Notes: generated from the letters alone by a model not told the origin. A stretch of DNA of 64,000 nucleotides from Fumia sp045615345 (GCA_045615345.1 JAZLER010000002.1:10020-74019); one strand, 5' to 3'. Positions 40,551 to 50,284 are shown, counted from the first letter of the stretch. Made by a program: numbers and translations.

Positions 40551-41864
40551 GTGAAAAAAAGATATCTTTGCTTTTTTATTGCATTGACTTTTCTTTTTGG
40601 TGGTTGTACCTTTACGGGCAGAAATGTTGACAGCCTTCTGCGACCGCCGATACTTTCCGATGAACAGAATGATATCTGGAAAGTGCTTAAAAAGTCTGAT
40701 CCTGAAAACAGTATAAAGCTTGTATATCCCCAGAAAGGTGAAAATCGTTCTGCGATACTCCTTGTGAATATAGACAATGAGCCCGGTGATGAGGCGGTGG
40801 TGTTTTTCCAGACAGCTTCAGCTGTATCGGCATCACCTGTCGGCATTAAAATTCTTGATAAAAAAGATGGCGAATGGTCTTTTGTGTCGGAAATGGCACT
40901 TGATGGTATCCAGATTGAAGATGTTTCCCTTCTGAATGTGGGAACAGGTATTCCGGTTATGGCAATTGGTCTTAATTATACTGCAGACGGCAGCCATATG
41001 CTCAAGGTTTTACAGTTTGACGGAAAAGATATGCACACTGTTTTTTCGGGAAATTATCAGGTTAAAGAATACTATGATATGGATTCTGACGGAAAAGACG
41101 ATATCTTCATTGTTGAAAATCCCGAATCCGAAGTAAAAGTCTGGGCCCGTGCGTACGGATATGATAACAATGAGTTTATTGAAATGGGTGCTGTTACGGT
41201 AAACCCTGAAATTACTCATTATGTCACTGTCGCAAGAGGCAATACAGCACATGGTAAAGAATCGGTATTTGTTGACGGATATAAGGGTACTGAGCTTATG
41301 ACTACCGAGATTTTGTCTTATGACAAAGAAAAGTCGGTGCTTGTAAATCTTACCTATAACGGCGAAACACCCCAGAAATATCCTGTTGACAGGGCACCTG
41401 TAGTCAGCTGCAGGGACTTGACAAACGATGGTATTGTTGAAGTTCCCGGTGTAAGACCGATGCCGGGGTACGATGAAACAGCAGATGATGTACTGTATCT
41501 TACAGACTGGTATCATTTTACCGACAGTGGTTATCTGAAGAAAAATTCGGCTTTTGTCAATACAACGCTTGGCTATATTTTTACCTATCCCGAAAACTGG
41601 ATAGGTAAGGTTTCGGCAAAAAATATTTCTGAAAACGAAACAGGTTTTTATGAGTATAATGCTGAAGAGGAAACTTCAGGCGATGAGCTTTTATATCTTC
41701 GCGTGGCTACAAGAAGTGACTGGCTCGGGAAAAAGATTTCTTCCGAATATCAGCTTATAGATGCCGAGGGACAGATAGTTTATCTTGCAAAAATATGTGA
41801 TACGGATTCTTCCTTTGGAATTTCTGTATCAAAGGTGAAAGAATACTTTAACAGGATTTCTTAA
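40551..41864 (+). CDS. Lipoprotein with FG-GAP/VCBS-like repeats, linked to a two-component system
   Basis: 437-aa lipoprotein: signal peptide with lipobox FGGC (Cys19). The body contains beta-propeller-like calcium motifs such as DMDSDGKDDIFIVEN (about 178) and NDGIVEVPGV, and a C-terminal domain (about 335-437) with FVNTTLGYIFTYPENW. No enzyme signature. GTG start with AAGGAG, 10 nt after citrate synthase, 18 nt before the response regulator. A sensor or accessory role for the kinase next door is plausible. Confidence 0.75.
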   Translation: MKKRYLCFFIALTFLFGGCTFTGRNVDSLLRPPILSDEQNDIWKVLKKSDPENSIKLVYPQKGENRSAILLVNIDNEPGDEAVVFFQTASAVSASPVGIKILDKKDGEWSFVSEMALDGIQIEDVSLLNVGTGIPVMAIGLNYTADGSHMLKVLQFDGKDMHTVFSGNYQVKEYYDMDSDGKDDIFIVENPESEVKVWARAYGYDNNEFIEMGAVTVNPEITHYVTVARGNTAHGKESVFVDGYKGTELMTTEILSYDKEKSVLVNLTYNGETPQKYPVDRAPVVSCRDLTNDGIVEVPGVRPMPGYDETADDVLYLTDWYHFTDSGYLKKNSAFVNTTLGYIFTYPENWIGKVSAKNISENETGFYEYNAEEETSGDELLYLRVATRSDWLGKKISSEYQLIDAEGQIVYLAKICDTDSSFGISVSKVKEYFNRIS

Positions 41865-41882
41865 AGAAAGGGGGAACTCACT

Positions 41883-42581
41883 GTGAAAAGAGTTCTGGTT
41901 TGCGAGGACGAGGATGTAATCCGCGACTTTGTGGTTATAAATCTGCAAAGGGCAGGATACACCGTTGTCGATGTAAACTGTGGCGAGGATGCACTCAAAA
42001 TCTACGATGAACAGAATGGCGATTTTGATGTGGCACTTTTAGATATTACAATGCCGGGAATAGACGGTTTTACCGTGTGTAAAGAACTCAGAAAAAGATC
42101 GGCTACTTTAGGAATAATTTTTCTTTCTGCGAAAACCCAGGAAATGGATAAAGTCAGTGGCCTTATGCTTGGCGCCGATGACTATGTAACAAAGCCGTTC
42201 AGCCCTTCCGAAGTTGTGGCCAGGGTTGATGCGATTTATCGCAGAGTGTGTATGTCAAGCACCAACAGAAATGACAGTTCTTATATAAAAAGCGGACCTT
42301 TTGTACTTGACAACAAAGGCCGTACACTTACAAAAAACGGAAATCTTATCGATGTTACTCAGGTTGAATACCAGATTATGGAACTTCTCCTTAAAAACAA
42401 GGGGGTTGCACTTGAACGGAACAAAATCCTTAACGAAATCTGGGGCGAGAACTATTATAATGACGATAAAATTGTAGATGTTAATATCAGGCGTTTAAGG
42501 ATAAAAATCGAGGATGAACCCTCTGAGCCGGTATTTATCCAGACAATCTGGGGATACGGGTACAAATGGTGTGATAAATAA
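41883..42581 (+). CDS. OmpR/PhoB-family response regulator
   Basis: 232 aa. Receiver domain with acidic pocket CEDED, phosphorylation site Asp54 (LLDITMPG), Ser of FLSAK and Lys of TKPFSP; winged-helix DNA-binding domain (about 135-230, DVTQVEYQIMELL, DVNIRRLRIKI, IWGYGYKW). GTG start after AAGGGGG. Paired with the sensor kinase immediately downstream. Confidence 0.95.
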   Translation: MKRVLVCEDEDVIRDFVVINLQRAGYTVVDVNCGEDALKIYDEQNGDFDVALLDITMPGIDGFTVCKELRKRSATLGIIFLSAKTQEMDKVSGLMLGADDYVTKPFSPSEVVARVDAIYRRVCMSSTNRNDSSYIKSGPFVLDNKGRTLTKNGNLIDVTQVEYQIMELLLKNKGVALERNKILNEIWGENYYNDDKIVDVNIRRLRIKIEDEPSEPVFIQTIWGYGYKWCDK

Positions 42582-42599
42582 AGTTAGGGAGTGTGCCGG

Positions 42600-44021
42600 G
42601 TGGCTTTTAAGAGTATTGCACAGCGTTGGTTTGTAAACAGCTTTGCCGTTATTCTTGCTATATTGCTTACCGTTGTGGCGGTGAGTGGAATCTTCATAAG
42701 AAATTACTATTATTCCTCTGTGCGCCAGGCACTGAATTATAAGGCGGAGTCTGCATCGGATATGATAATGCAGTATTCGCAGAATAATAGTTTTTCCAAC
42801 ACAATGCGAAGCTATGTTGAATCTTTTCCCGATAAGGATTTTATCGAACTTATGGCGATAGATACTTACGGAAAAGTGTCAATTACATCAAGCGGTTTTG
42901 TTTATTCAAAAAAAGACCGTATGCCGGATTACAGCGATGCGCTTGAGAATGTCGATGGAACAGGATACTATATCGGCAAGTTCAACGGCCAGAAAATAAT
43001 GGCTGTGACAAAGCTCGCAGGAGTGGTAAACAACGAAATTTCAGCATTAAGATTTGTGGTTTCTTTAGAGCATGTTGATGCTATGATTTTTCAGCTTGTG
43101 GCAGTTATTGCCCTTGCGGTGCTTGCAGTACTTGTCCTTGTATTCATATCAGGGCTTCTGTTTGTAAGAAGTATTGTAAAGCCGGTCCGCGAAATAGGTG
43201 TTGCCGCAAGAAAAATTGCAGGTGGCGATTTTAAAAGCCGTATTGAAAAAACTTCTGATGACGAAGTCGGTGAGCTTTGCGAAACCGTAAACTTTATGGC
43301 AGATGAGCTTGAAACCAACGAGAGAATGAAAAATGAATTTATTTCCTCGGTTTCCCATGAACTCCGCACTCCGCTTACAGCTATCAAAGGCTGGGCTGAA
43401 ACACTTATTGATACTGAAAACTATGATGTTACCACCATGAAAAAAGGTATGAAGGTAATCAGTTCCGAAACCGAAAGACTTTCTGAGATGGTTGAAGAGC
43501 TTCTGGACTTTTCGCGTATCCAGAGCGGAAGATTCAGCCTTAATATCCAGAAGATGGACCTTCTTGCCGAACTTGGTGAGGCAGCGCTTATTTATGCCGA
43601 CAAAGCAAGAAAAGAAGATATCGAATTTATCTATGACGAGCCTGAAATGCTCCCCGTTATTTACGGAGATAAAAACAGACTTCGTCAGGTGTTTATAAAT
43701 GTTATTGACAATGCTATTAAATATTCCGATGCGGGCGGGCGCGTGAAAATTGAGGTTTTTGCACGCGAGGAAAATATTATGATTACCGTTTCGGATTCGG
43801 GTTGCGGAATAGCTCCCGAGGATTTGCCGATGATAAAGAAAAAGTTTTATAAGGCAAATCATACAAGGCGCGGTTCGGGAATAGGACTTGCAGTTGTAAA
43901 CGAGATTATTACCATGCACAATGGTACAATTGATATTGAAAGTACTTTGAATGTAGGGACAACGGTAATAATCACAATTCCTTTTAACATTCCGGAAGAA
44001 CCCGAGAAAGGAACAGAATAA
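42600..44021 (+). CDS. Sensor histidine kinase
   Basis: 473-aa membrane kinase: TM1 (about 10-33), extracytoplasmic sensor of about 125 residues, TM2 (about 164-190), HAMP (192-245), HisKA with His253 in SSVSHELRTPL, and HATPase_c with NVIDNAIKYS, DSGCGIAPEDL and RGSGIGLAVV. Start GTG 42600 is 8 nt after AGGGAG; the GTG at 42591 overlaps that site. Forms a two-component system with the upstream regulator; the lipoprotein is a possible third member. Stop overlaps the DUF1385 start by one base. Confidence 0.95.
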   Translation: MAFKSIAQRWFVNSFAVILAILLTVVAVSGIFIRNYYYSSVRQALNYKAESASDMIMQYSQNNSFSNTMRSYVESFPDKDFIELMAIDTYGKVSITSSGFVYSKKDRMPDYSDALENVDGTGYYIGKFNGQKIMAVTKLAGVVNNEISALRFVVSLEHVDAMIFQLVAVIALAVLAVLVLVFISGLLFVRSIVKPVREIGVAARKIAGGDFKSRIEKTSDDEVGELCETVNFMADELETNERMKNEFISSVSHELRTPLTAIKGWAETLIDTENYDVTTMKKGMKVISSETERLSEMVEELLDFSRIQSGRFSLNIQKMDLLAELGEAALIYADKARKEDIEFIYDEPEMLPVIYGDKNRLRQVFINVIDNAIKYSDAGGRVKIEVFAREENIMITVSDSGCGIAPEDLPMIKKKFYKANHTRRGSGIGLAVVNEIITMHNGTIDIESTLNVGTTVIITIPFNIPEEPEKGTE

Positions 44022-44944
44022 TGGGTAAAAATTTTAAAACTTCAATAGGCGGTCAGGCTGTACTTGAGGGCGTTATGATGAGAGGTCCGCGCAAATCTGC
44101 TATGGCTGTCAGAAAACCTGATAAATCGGTTTATCTTGAGGAGTGGGATAACCCTCCGCCAAAGAAAATTTCAAAAGTTCCGTTTGTCAGGGGCTCGTTT
44201 AACTTTGTTTACAGTATGATGGACGGTTATAAATGCCTTATGAAATCAGCTGAAATTTCTACTGAGGGACTTGAGGAGGAAACTCAGAGCAAGTTTGAAA
44301 AATGGCTTGAAGAAAAATGCGGCGAATGGCTTATGAAGATAATTATGGTTATCGCTTCTGTTTTTGGTGTGGCTGTTTCTGTGGTGCTTTTTATGTTTTT
44401 GCCTGCACTTTTAGTGTCTGCTGTTAAAAACTTTCTGCCTTCGTGGAGTCTTTCACTAGTAGAAGGAATTATCAAGATCATAATTTTTGTAGGATACCTT
44501 TCACTTGTTTCTTTAATTCCAGATATGAAAAGACTTTTTCAGTACCATGGTGCGGAGCATAAGACAATTTTCTGCTATGAAGCCGGTGAAGAACTTACTG
44601 TTGAGAATGTAAGAAAACAAAAGCGTTTTCATCCCAGATGCGGTACAAGTTTTATTTTTATCTCACTTGCACTCAGTATCCTGGTGTTCTCGGTTGTGAC
44701 ATGGAGCAATCCTCTTATAAGAACACTTCTTAAAATAGTTTTGCTCCCCGTGGTTGTAGGAATTGCTTATGAGCTTATAAAACTTGCAGGGAAATACGAT
44801 AATCTTTTTACAAGAATTATTTCTTTCCCGGGACTGCAGATACAGAAAATCACTACTAAAGAACCTGATGATGAGCAGATTGAGATTGCAATTGCATCAA
44901 TGAAACCCGTTTTGCCTGAAGTTGAGGGTGAAGATAAGTGGTAA
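44021..44944 (+). CDS. DUF1385 (YqhQ-type) membrane protein
   Basis: 307 aa. Family signatures SIGGQAVLEGVMMRGP at the N-terminus and FQYHGAEHKTIFCYE with RFHPRCGTSF in the centre; about four membrane helices (about 105-130, 145-167, 206-228, 232-252). Function unknown. In Firmicutes it is often adjacent to prmC and prfA; here prmC follows with a 7-nt overlap but prfA is missing. Confidence 0.92.
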   Translation: MGKNFKTSIGGQAVLEGVMMRGPRKSAMAVRKPDKSVYLEEWDNPPPKKISKVPFVRGSFNFVYSMMDGYKCLMKSAEISTEGLEEETQSKFEKWLEEKCGEWLMKIIMVIASVFGVAVSVVLFMFLPALLVSAVKNFLPSWSLSLVEGIIKIIIFVGYLSLVSLIPDMKRLFQYHGAEHKTIFCYEAGEELTVENVRKQKRFHPRCGTSFIFISLALSILVFSVVTWSNPLIRTLLKIVLLPVVVGIAYELIKLAGKYDNLFTRIISFPGLQIQKITTKEPDDEQIEIAIASMKPVLPEVEGEDKW

Positions 44945-45774
44945 GCCTTAAACTGATTTCGGAAGACATAAAAAATGCTCTGAAAGAAGTAACACAAGAC
45001 TGTTCCTTTGAAGCACGGGAAATAGTAAAGTCCGTTTTTTTGGTCAGTAACAGTGATATAATATTCGGCAAAGAGGTTGAAGTTTCAGAAAAACAACATA
45101 AACTCCTCAAAAGAATTGTTTCCAAAAGAAAAGAAAGATACCCTTTGCAGTATATTTTAGGGTCGTGGGATTTTTATGGAAGAGAATTTCTGGTAGGAGA
45201 GGGCGTTCTTATCCCACGCGCTGATACTGAGATTATTGTCGAAAAGTCGCTTGAGTTTTTAAATAAAATCAGTGCACCTTCAGTGCTCGATTTGTGTAGT
45301 GGAAGCGGTTGTATTGCAATTACCTTAAAACTTGAAAAAGCTGGTGCAAAGGTAAAGGCAGTGGAAAAATCCGAAAAGGCATTTGGCTATCTTAAAAGCA
45401 ATTGTGAGAAACTTGGCGCCGATATAAACTGTGTTTTAGCAGATGCCCTTAATTGTGATGTGGGAGAGGAATTTGATTTGATAGTTTCAAATCCCCCGTA
45501 TCTCACAAAAGAGGATATGGATAATCTTCAGGCTGAGGTGAAATGTGAGCCTGAGATGGCACTTTACGGCGAAGAGGACGGCTTGTTTTTTTACAAAGAG
45601 CTTACCCGTATTTATGCAAATAAGGTTAAAAAAGGCGGTATGCTCATATATGAAATCGGCGATGGTCAGCACAAAAGTGTGGCAGAAATCCTTTTGCAAA
45701 ATGGATTTTATGATATTTGCCAAATAAAAGATTATAATGGTATAATAAGATGTGTTGCGGGAATAAAACCGTGA
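44938..45774 (+). CDS. prmC: Release factor glutamine methyltransferase PrmC
   Basis: Methylates the GGQ glutamine of peptide chain release factors. 278 aa with an N-terminal helical domain, SAM-binding VLDLCSGSGCIAI and the catalytic NPPY motif (VSNPPYL). GTG start inside the DUF1385 end. Its usual partner prfA is not in this window. recA follows 26 nt after the stop. Confidence 0.95.
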   Translation: MVSLKLISEDIKNALKEVTQDCSFEAREIVKSVFLVSNSDIIFGKEVEVSEKQHKLLKRIVSKRKERYPLQYILGSWDFYGREFLVGEGVLIPRADTEIIVEKSLEFLNKISAPSVLDLCSGSGCIAITLKLEKAGAKVKAVEKSEKAFGYLKSNCEKLGADINCVLADALNCDVGEEFDLIVSNPPYLTKEDMDNLQAEVKCEPEMALYGEEDGLFFYKELTRIYANKVKKGGMLIYEIGDGQHKSVAEILLQNGFYDICQIKDYNGIIRCVAGIKP

Positions 45775-45800
45775 TGCTTTTGAGAAAGGATAGAAGATTT

Positions 45801-46970
45801 ATGGCTAAATTAAAAGAAAATAAAGTGACAGACGAAAAACAGTCTGCCAAGATGAGAGCATTGCAGACAGCAATCGACCAGATTGAAAAAGCTTACGGTG
45901 CAGGCTCTATTATGAAACTTGGACAGACAACAACACTTAATGTTGATGTTATTCCCACAGGCTCTCTGGGACTTGATATCGCTCTTGGCGTGGGCGGTGT
46001 GCCCAAGGGAAGAATTGTTGAAATTTATGGCCCTGAATCTTCAGGTAAAACAACCGTTGCTTTGCAGATGGTAGCACAGGCTCAGAAACAGGGTGGTACA
46101 GCTGCTTTTATCGATGTTGAGCATGCTCTTGACCCCGTTTATGCGCAATCACTCGGCGTTGAAATCGATGATCTTTTGGTTTCTCAGCCTGATACAGGTG
46201 AACAGGCGCTCGAAATTACCGAGGCATTGGTGCGCTCAGGTGCTATTGATATCGTTGTAATTGACTCGGTTGCGGCTATGGTTACAAAAGCTGAAATCGA
46301 AGGCGATATGGGTGAAAGCCATGTGGGACTTCAGGCAAGACTTATGTCCCAGGCTATGAGAAAACTTACAGGTATCATCGGCAAATCCAACTGCGTTGCT
46401 ATTTTTATCAACCAGATAAGAGAAAAAATCGGCGTTATGTTCGGCAACCCTGAAACTACAACAGGCGGCCGTGCACTTAAATATTTTGCAACAATCCGTA
46501 TCGATGTAAGAAAAGGCGAGGCAATCAAAGACGGTAATGAAATCATAGGTAATGTTACCAAATGTAAGGTTGTTAAAAACAAGGTTGCACCTCCTTTCAA
46601 AGAATGCGTATTTGACCTGCTTTATGGTGAAGGTACTTCTTACGAAGGAGAAATTATCGATATCGGTACAGCACTCGGTGTGATTGTTAAATCAGGCTCA
46701 TGGTACAGCTACAAGAACGAGAGAGTCGGTCAGGGCAAGGAAAAAGTACGCCAGTACCTCAGAGAAAACCCCGAAGTTGCTTCTGAAATCGAACAGATTA
46801 TCAGGGATAATATGGACAAACTTGTTTTCGCTCCTTCCAAAGGAACAAAAGGTGGAAACATCGAAATCCGTAAGGATGCAGAACCTAAAGAAACTGCACC
46901 TAAAAACACTGCCGATGCGCTCACAGACATTGTTCTGGATGTAGAGGCGGATATCGAAGATTTTGAATAA
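45801..46970 (+). CDS. recA: Recombinase RecA
   Basis: Strand-exchange protein and SOS co-protease. 389 aa with Walker A GPESSGKTT, the ATP-switch region DVEHALDP, Walker B VVIDSVAAM and the DNA-binding loops (EIEGDMGESHVGLQARLMS, FGNPETTTGG). Acidic, longer-than-usual C-terminal tail from about 335. Start ATG 45801 after AGAAAGG; the extension from 45750 overlaps prmC. No LexA box (GAACNNNNGTTC) is visible upstream. recX overlaps its last base. Confidence 0.98.
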   Translation: MAKLKENKVTDEKQSAKMRALQTAIDQIEKAYGAGSIMKLGQTTTLNVDVIPTGSLGLDIALGVGGVPKGRIVEIYGPESSGKTTVALQMVAQAQKQGGTAAFIDVEHALDPVYAQSLGVEIDDLLVSQPDTGEQALEITEALVRSGAIDIVVIDSVAAMVTKAEIEGDMGESHVGLQARLMSQAMRKLTGIIGKSNCVAIFINQIREKIGVMFGNPETTTGGRALKYFATIRIDVRKGEAIKDGNEIIGNVTKCKVVKNKVAPPFKECVFDLLYGEGTSYEGEIIDIGTALGVIVKSGSWYSYKNERVGQGKEKVRQYLRENPEVASEIEQIIRDNMDKLVFAPSKGTKGGNIEIRKDAEPKETAPKNTADALTDIVLDVEADIEDFE

Positions 46971-47572
46971 TGATAATAACAGATATTTTTAAGAAAAAAG
47001 GTACTCGCTATCAACTTGAGGTTGACGGCGAGTATTGGACTATTCTCGATATTGAAATTATAGCCGATTTTCATCTTAAAAAAGGGATGGAAATTTCCGA
47101 AGATTTAAAAGATGAAGTACAGTCTGCCGCAGATTACAGGCGTGGGAAAGAGTACGCGCTTTATCTTTTGGGATACAGGGATCACTGCAGAGCTGAGCTT
47201 ATAAAAAAGCTTACAAAAAGTGTAGATATATCCGTTGCAGAAAAAATCGCGGACAGGATGGAAGAACTTGACCTTTTAAACGATGAAAGGTATGCCGAAA
47301 AACTTGCAAAATATCTCACAACTGTCAAAAAACGCGGTCCCCGCAGAGTTTTGCAGGAGATGGTCTTAAAGGGTGTTGACAAAAATATCGCCAAAGAAGC
47401 GATAGCATCCCTTGAAATCACCTGCGACCCGTTGGAAGAACTTATCGAGAAGAGGTATATCGGGTATCTTTCTGATGAAAAGGGCATTAAGAAAACCATT
47501 GCGGCCCTTATGAGAAGAGGATACGATTATAGCTCGATTACCGATGCTATTTCAAAATTTACGGAGGAATAA
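46970..47572 (+). CDS. recX: Regulatory protein RecX
   Basis: Modulator of RecA filaments. 200 aa with the RecX helical repeats: YALYLLGYRDHCRAELIKKL, LNDERYAEKLAKYL and KRGPRRVLQEMVLKG. One-base overlap with recA (TAATG), so expression is coupled and kept below RecA. Confidence 0.93.
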   Translation: MIITDIFKKKGTRYQLEVDGEYWTILDIEIIADFHLKKGMEISEDLKDEVQSAADYRRGKEYALYLLGYRDHCRAELIKKLTKSVDISVAEKIADRMEELDLLNDERYAEKLAKYLTTVKKRGPRRVLQEMVLKGVDKNIAKEAIASLEITCDPLEELIEKRYIGYLSDEKGIKKTIAALMRRGYDYSSITDAISKFTEE

Positions 47573-47573
47573 T

Positions 47574-48902
47574 ATGTCTTTAAAGGTGGGAATGGTTTCT
47601 TTGGGATGTCCCAAAAACCAGGTAGATGCAGAAATTTTACTTAAAAAAATAAAAGATAACGGCTTTACCCTCGAACCCGATTCGGGGAGCAGTGATGTTA
47701 TTATTATAAATACCTGCGGGTTTATCGAAAGTGCAAAAAAGGAAGCTATCGAAAATATTCTGGAATTCATTACTCTTAAAAATGAGGGAAGAATTAAAAA
47801 AATCATTGTAACAGGTTGTCTTGCAGAGCGTTACCGTGAAGAAATTATCGAAGAAATGCCCGAAGTCGATGCTGTTGTAGGTATCGGCAGTAACGATAAA
47901 ATCATCGAGATTTTAAAAGATGTACTGAATGATAGAAAGGTTACTTCTTTCGGCGATAAAACTTGTTTGCCGCTTGAGGGCGAAAGGCTTCTCACAACAT
48001 TACCTTTTTATGCGTATATAAAAATTGCAGAGGGGTGCGATAACCGTTGCTCTTACTGTGCAATCCCTGATATAAGAGGTAAATTCAGAAGTCGTCCTAT
48101 TGAAAACATTTTGAATGAAGCGAAAACGCTCGCTCAGAGAGGTGTTAAGGAACTCATAGTTGTAGCACAGGATACCACAAGATACGGCGAGGATTTGTAT
48201 GGTGAATATAAACTTGCAGATTTACTCCGTGAGTTATGCAAAATTGACGGATTTAAATGGATAAGAGTGCTTTATGCATATCCCGAGAGAATTACAGATG
48301 AGCTTTTAGAGGTTATTGCAACTGAAGAAAAAATTGCAAAATACCTTGATATGCCGATACAGCATTGTAACGGCGAAGTGCTTAAGAATATGAACAGACC
48401 GGGCAACCGCGAAAAACTCGAAGCTCTTATAAAGAAGATAAGAGAAAAAGTTCCTGGTATTACCCTCAGAACCACCCTTATTGCAGGTTTCCCCGGAGAA
48501 ACCGATGAGCAGTTTGAGGAACTTTGTGAGTTTGCAAAGGAAATGGATTTTGAAAGACTTGGTTGTTTTGCATATTCTCCTGAGGAAAATACCAAAGCAG
48601 GCGAGATGGAAAATCAGCTTCCCGAAGATGTGAAATCTCATCGTGCAGAGATAATAACCGATGCACAGATTACCTCAATGATAATGAAAAACGAAGAAAA
48701 AATCGGTAAAACAGTTACTGTTGTTACAGAAGGTTTTGACCGTTTGGGTGAATGCTATTTCGGTAGAAGCGAAAGCGATGCACCCGAGATTGATGGCAAG
48801 ATTTTCTTTACATCTGATAAAAAACTTGAGATTGGCGATTTCACAGAAGTTTTAATTGAAGACACACTGGATGTAGACCTTTTAGGTTCGGCAGTGAATT
48901 AA
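47574..48902 (+). CDS. rimO: Ribosomal protein uS12 methylthiotransferase RimO
   Basis: Radical SAM enzyme adding a methylthio group to an Asp of ribosomal protein S12. 442 aa: UPF0004 domain with SLGCPKNQVDAE, NTCGFI and VTGCLAERY; radical SAM cysteines CDNRCSYCAIP; C-terminal TRAM domain. Start ATG 47574, GGAGGA site in the end of recX; the gene starts 1 nt after the recX stop. Distinguished from MiaB by SLGCPKN. Confidence 0.96.
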   Translation: MSLKVGMVSLGCPKNQVDAEILLKKIKDNGFTLEPDSGSSDVIIINTCGFIESAKKEAIENILEFITLKNEGRIKKIIVTGCLAERYREEIIEEMPEVDAVVGIGSNDKIIEILKDVLNDRKVTSFGDKTCLPLEGERLLTTLPFYAYIKIAEGCDNRCSYCAIPDIRGKFRSRPIENILNEAKTLAQRGVKELIVVAQDTTRYGEDLYGEYKLADLLRELCKIDGFKWIRVLYAYPERITDELLEVIATEEKIAKYLDMPIQHCNGEVLKNMNRPGNREKLEALIKKIREKVPGITLRTTLIAGFPGETDEQFEELCEFAKEMDFERLGCFAYSPEENTKAGEMENQLPEDVKSHRAEIITDAQITSMIMKNEEKIGKTVTVVTEGFDRLGECYFGRSESDAPEIDGKIFFTSDKKLEIGDFTEVLIEDTLDVDLLGSAVN

Positions 48903-48916
48903 AGGAGAGTTTAAAA

Positions 48917-49483
48917 ATGAATACACCTAATAAGCTTACAATAATAAGAATTATTTTGGCCCCGGTTTTTCTTTTCTTTTTGCTTTGTAATTTTATAAAA
49001 TTCAATTTTTTATGGGCACTTATAATTTTTGCAATTGCGTCTGTTACCGATGCGCTTGACGGACATCTTGCAAGAAAACATAATCTTATCACAAATTTTG
49101 GTAAGTTTTTAGATCCGCTTGCTGATAAAATACTCGTGTTTTCAGCACTTATTGCTTTTATCGAGATGGAACTTGCTTCCTCTGTTGCAATTGTGATTAT
49201 GATGGCAAGGGAGTTTTTGGTAACTTCCTTAAGACTTGTGGCTTCCGATAATGGTACTGTAATCGCTGCAAGTAAACTTGGTAAACTTAAAACCGCTATG
49301 ACTATGGCGAGTATCGTTATAATCTTGTGCATACTTTCAGTATCTCAGTTTATCCCGTTTATTACATTGGACCAGCTTACACTCATAAGCAATATTCTTA
49401 TCTGGATTGCAACTGCGATAACACTTTTGTCAGGTGCTGAATATCTTATTAAAAACAGAGAACATTTTTTAAGCGATAAATAA
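48917..49483 (+). CDS. pgsA: CDP-diacylglycerol--glycerol-3-phosphate 3-phosphatidyltransferase
   Basis: Makes phosphatidylglycerol phosphate in the membrane. 188 aa, about five membrane helices, and the CDP-alcohol phosphotransferase motif DALDGHLARKHNL...GKFLDPLADK with all four aspartates. AAAGGAG site, 14 nt after rimO. The pgsA-cinA-recA order common in Firmicutes is rearranged here, with recA upstream and no cinA. Confidence 0.95.
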   Translation: MNTPNKLTIIRIILAPVFLFFLLCNFIKFNFLWALIIFAIASVTDALDGHLARKHNLITNFGKFLDPLADKILVFSALIAFIEMELASSVAIVIMMAREFLVTSLRLVASDNGTVIAASKLGKLKTAMTMASIVIILCILSVSQFIPFITLDQLTLISNILIWIATAITLLSGAEYLIKNREHFLSDK

Positions 49484-49504
49484 TTTCACAAAGGAATGAA
49501 GCTA

Positions 49505-50140
49505 ATGTTTACAAGGCTCAGAGCAGATATAAATGCGATAAAGGAAAGAGACCCTGCGGCAAGAAATACATTTGAAATTCTTTTGCTTTATTCGGGACTC
49601 CACGCAATAATGCTCCACCGTCCCGCACATTTTTTCTATAAGCATAAATTCTTTTTTACAGCGAGATTTATCTCGCAGTTTGCAAGGCTTATAACGGGAA
49701 TTGAAATCCACCCGGGTGCTAAAATCGGCAAAGGGGTTTTTATCGACCACGGCAGTGGCGTGGTAATAGGCGAAACTACCGAGATTGGCGATGGCTGCAC
49801 CATTTATCAGGGCGCTACTTTAGGTGGTACAGGTAAAGAAAAGGGAAAACGCCACCCTACCCTCGGCAAGAATGTATTAGTTGGTACGGGTGCAAAAATT
49901 TTAGGTCCGTTCAAGGTCGGAGATAATGCGAAAATTGCGGCAAATGCTGTGGTTTTAGAAGAAATTCCGCCGAACTCAACAGCAGTCGGTGTTCCTGCAA
50001 GAGTGGTAAAACAGAATGGTGTAAAGGTTTGTGAGGACTTAGACCAGATACATATTCCCGACCCCGTTTCTCAGGAACTTTGTGCTTTGCGCCATCGCAT
50101 TGACAAACTTGAAAAACTTTTAAAAGAAGAGGAAAAATAA
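49505..50140 (+). CDS. cysE: Serine O-acetyltransferase
   Basis: Acetylates serine with acetyl-CoA for cysteine synthesis. 211 aa with an N-terminal helical part (RDPAARNTFEILLLYSGLHA), left-handed beta-helix hexapeptides and the active-site IDHGSGVVIGETTEIGD, then YQGATLGGTG. Start ATG 49505 is 9 nt after AAGGA; an ATG at 49496 directly abuts that site. cysK is not in the window. Short for the family at the N-terminus, as in other Firmicutes. Confidence 0.95.
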   Translation: MFTRLRADINAIKERDPAARNTFEILLLYSGLHAIMLHRPAHFFYKHKFFFTARFISQFARLITGIEIHPGAKIGKGVFIDHGSGVVIGETTEIGDGCTIYQGATLGGTGKEKGKRHPTLGKNVLVGTGAKILGPFKVGDNAKIAANAVVLEEIPPNSTAVGVPARVVKQNGVKVCEDLDQIHIPDPVSQELCALRHRIDKLEKLLKEEEK

Positions 50141-50148
50141 CTTTTATA

Positions 50149-50187
50149 AAACACTTTTCCAAAGACGGAAAAGTGTTTGTTTTTTTA
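50149..50187 (+). terminator. Terminator after cysE
   Basis: 12-bp stem AAACACTTTTCC / GGAAAAGTGTTT with a 6-nt loop and a GTTTTTTT tail. Confidence 0.9.
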
Positions 50188-50198
50188 TAAAAAATAGC

Positions 50199-50227
50199 TT
50201 GCCTTTTTCTTTAAAAAGTGGTAAAAT
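50199..50227 (+). promoter_or_regulatory. Sigma-A type promoter of the miaB-mutS-mutL operon
   Basis: TTGCCT, 17 nt, TAAAAT. Confidence 0.65.
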
Positions 50228-50284
50228 TTATAATGTGGGAAATACTGTTTTTGAGTCGGTTTGCCAATGTCGGGAGGTTTTGTT

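Noticed and set aside
43149..43919. 256-codon minus-strand frame over the sensor kinase
   Set aside because: Antisense shadow of a clear histidine kinase; no start site and composition typical of an antisense frame.
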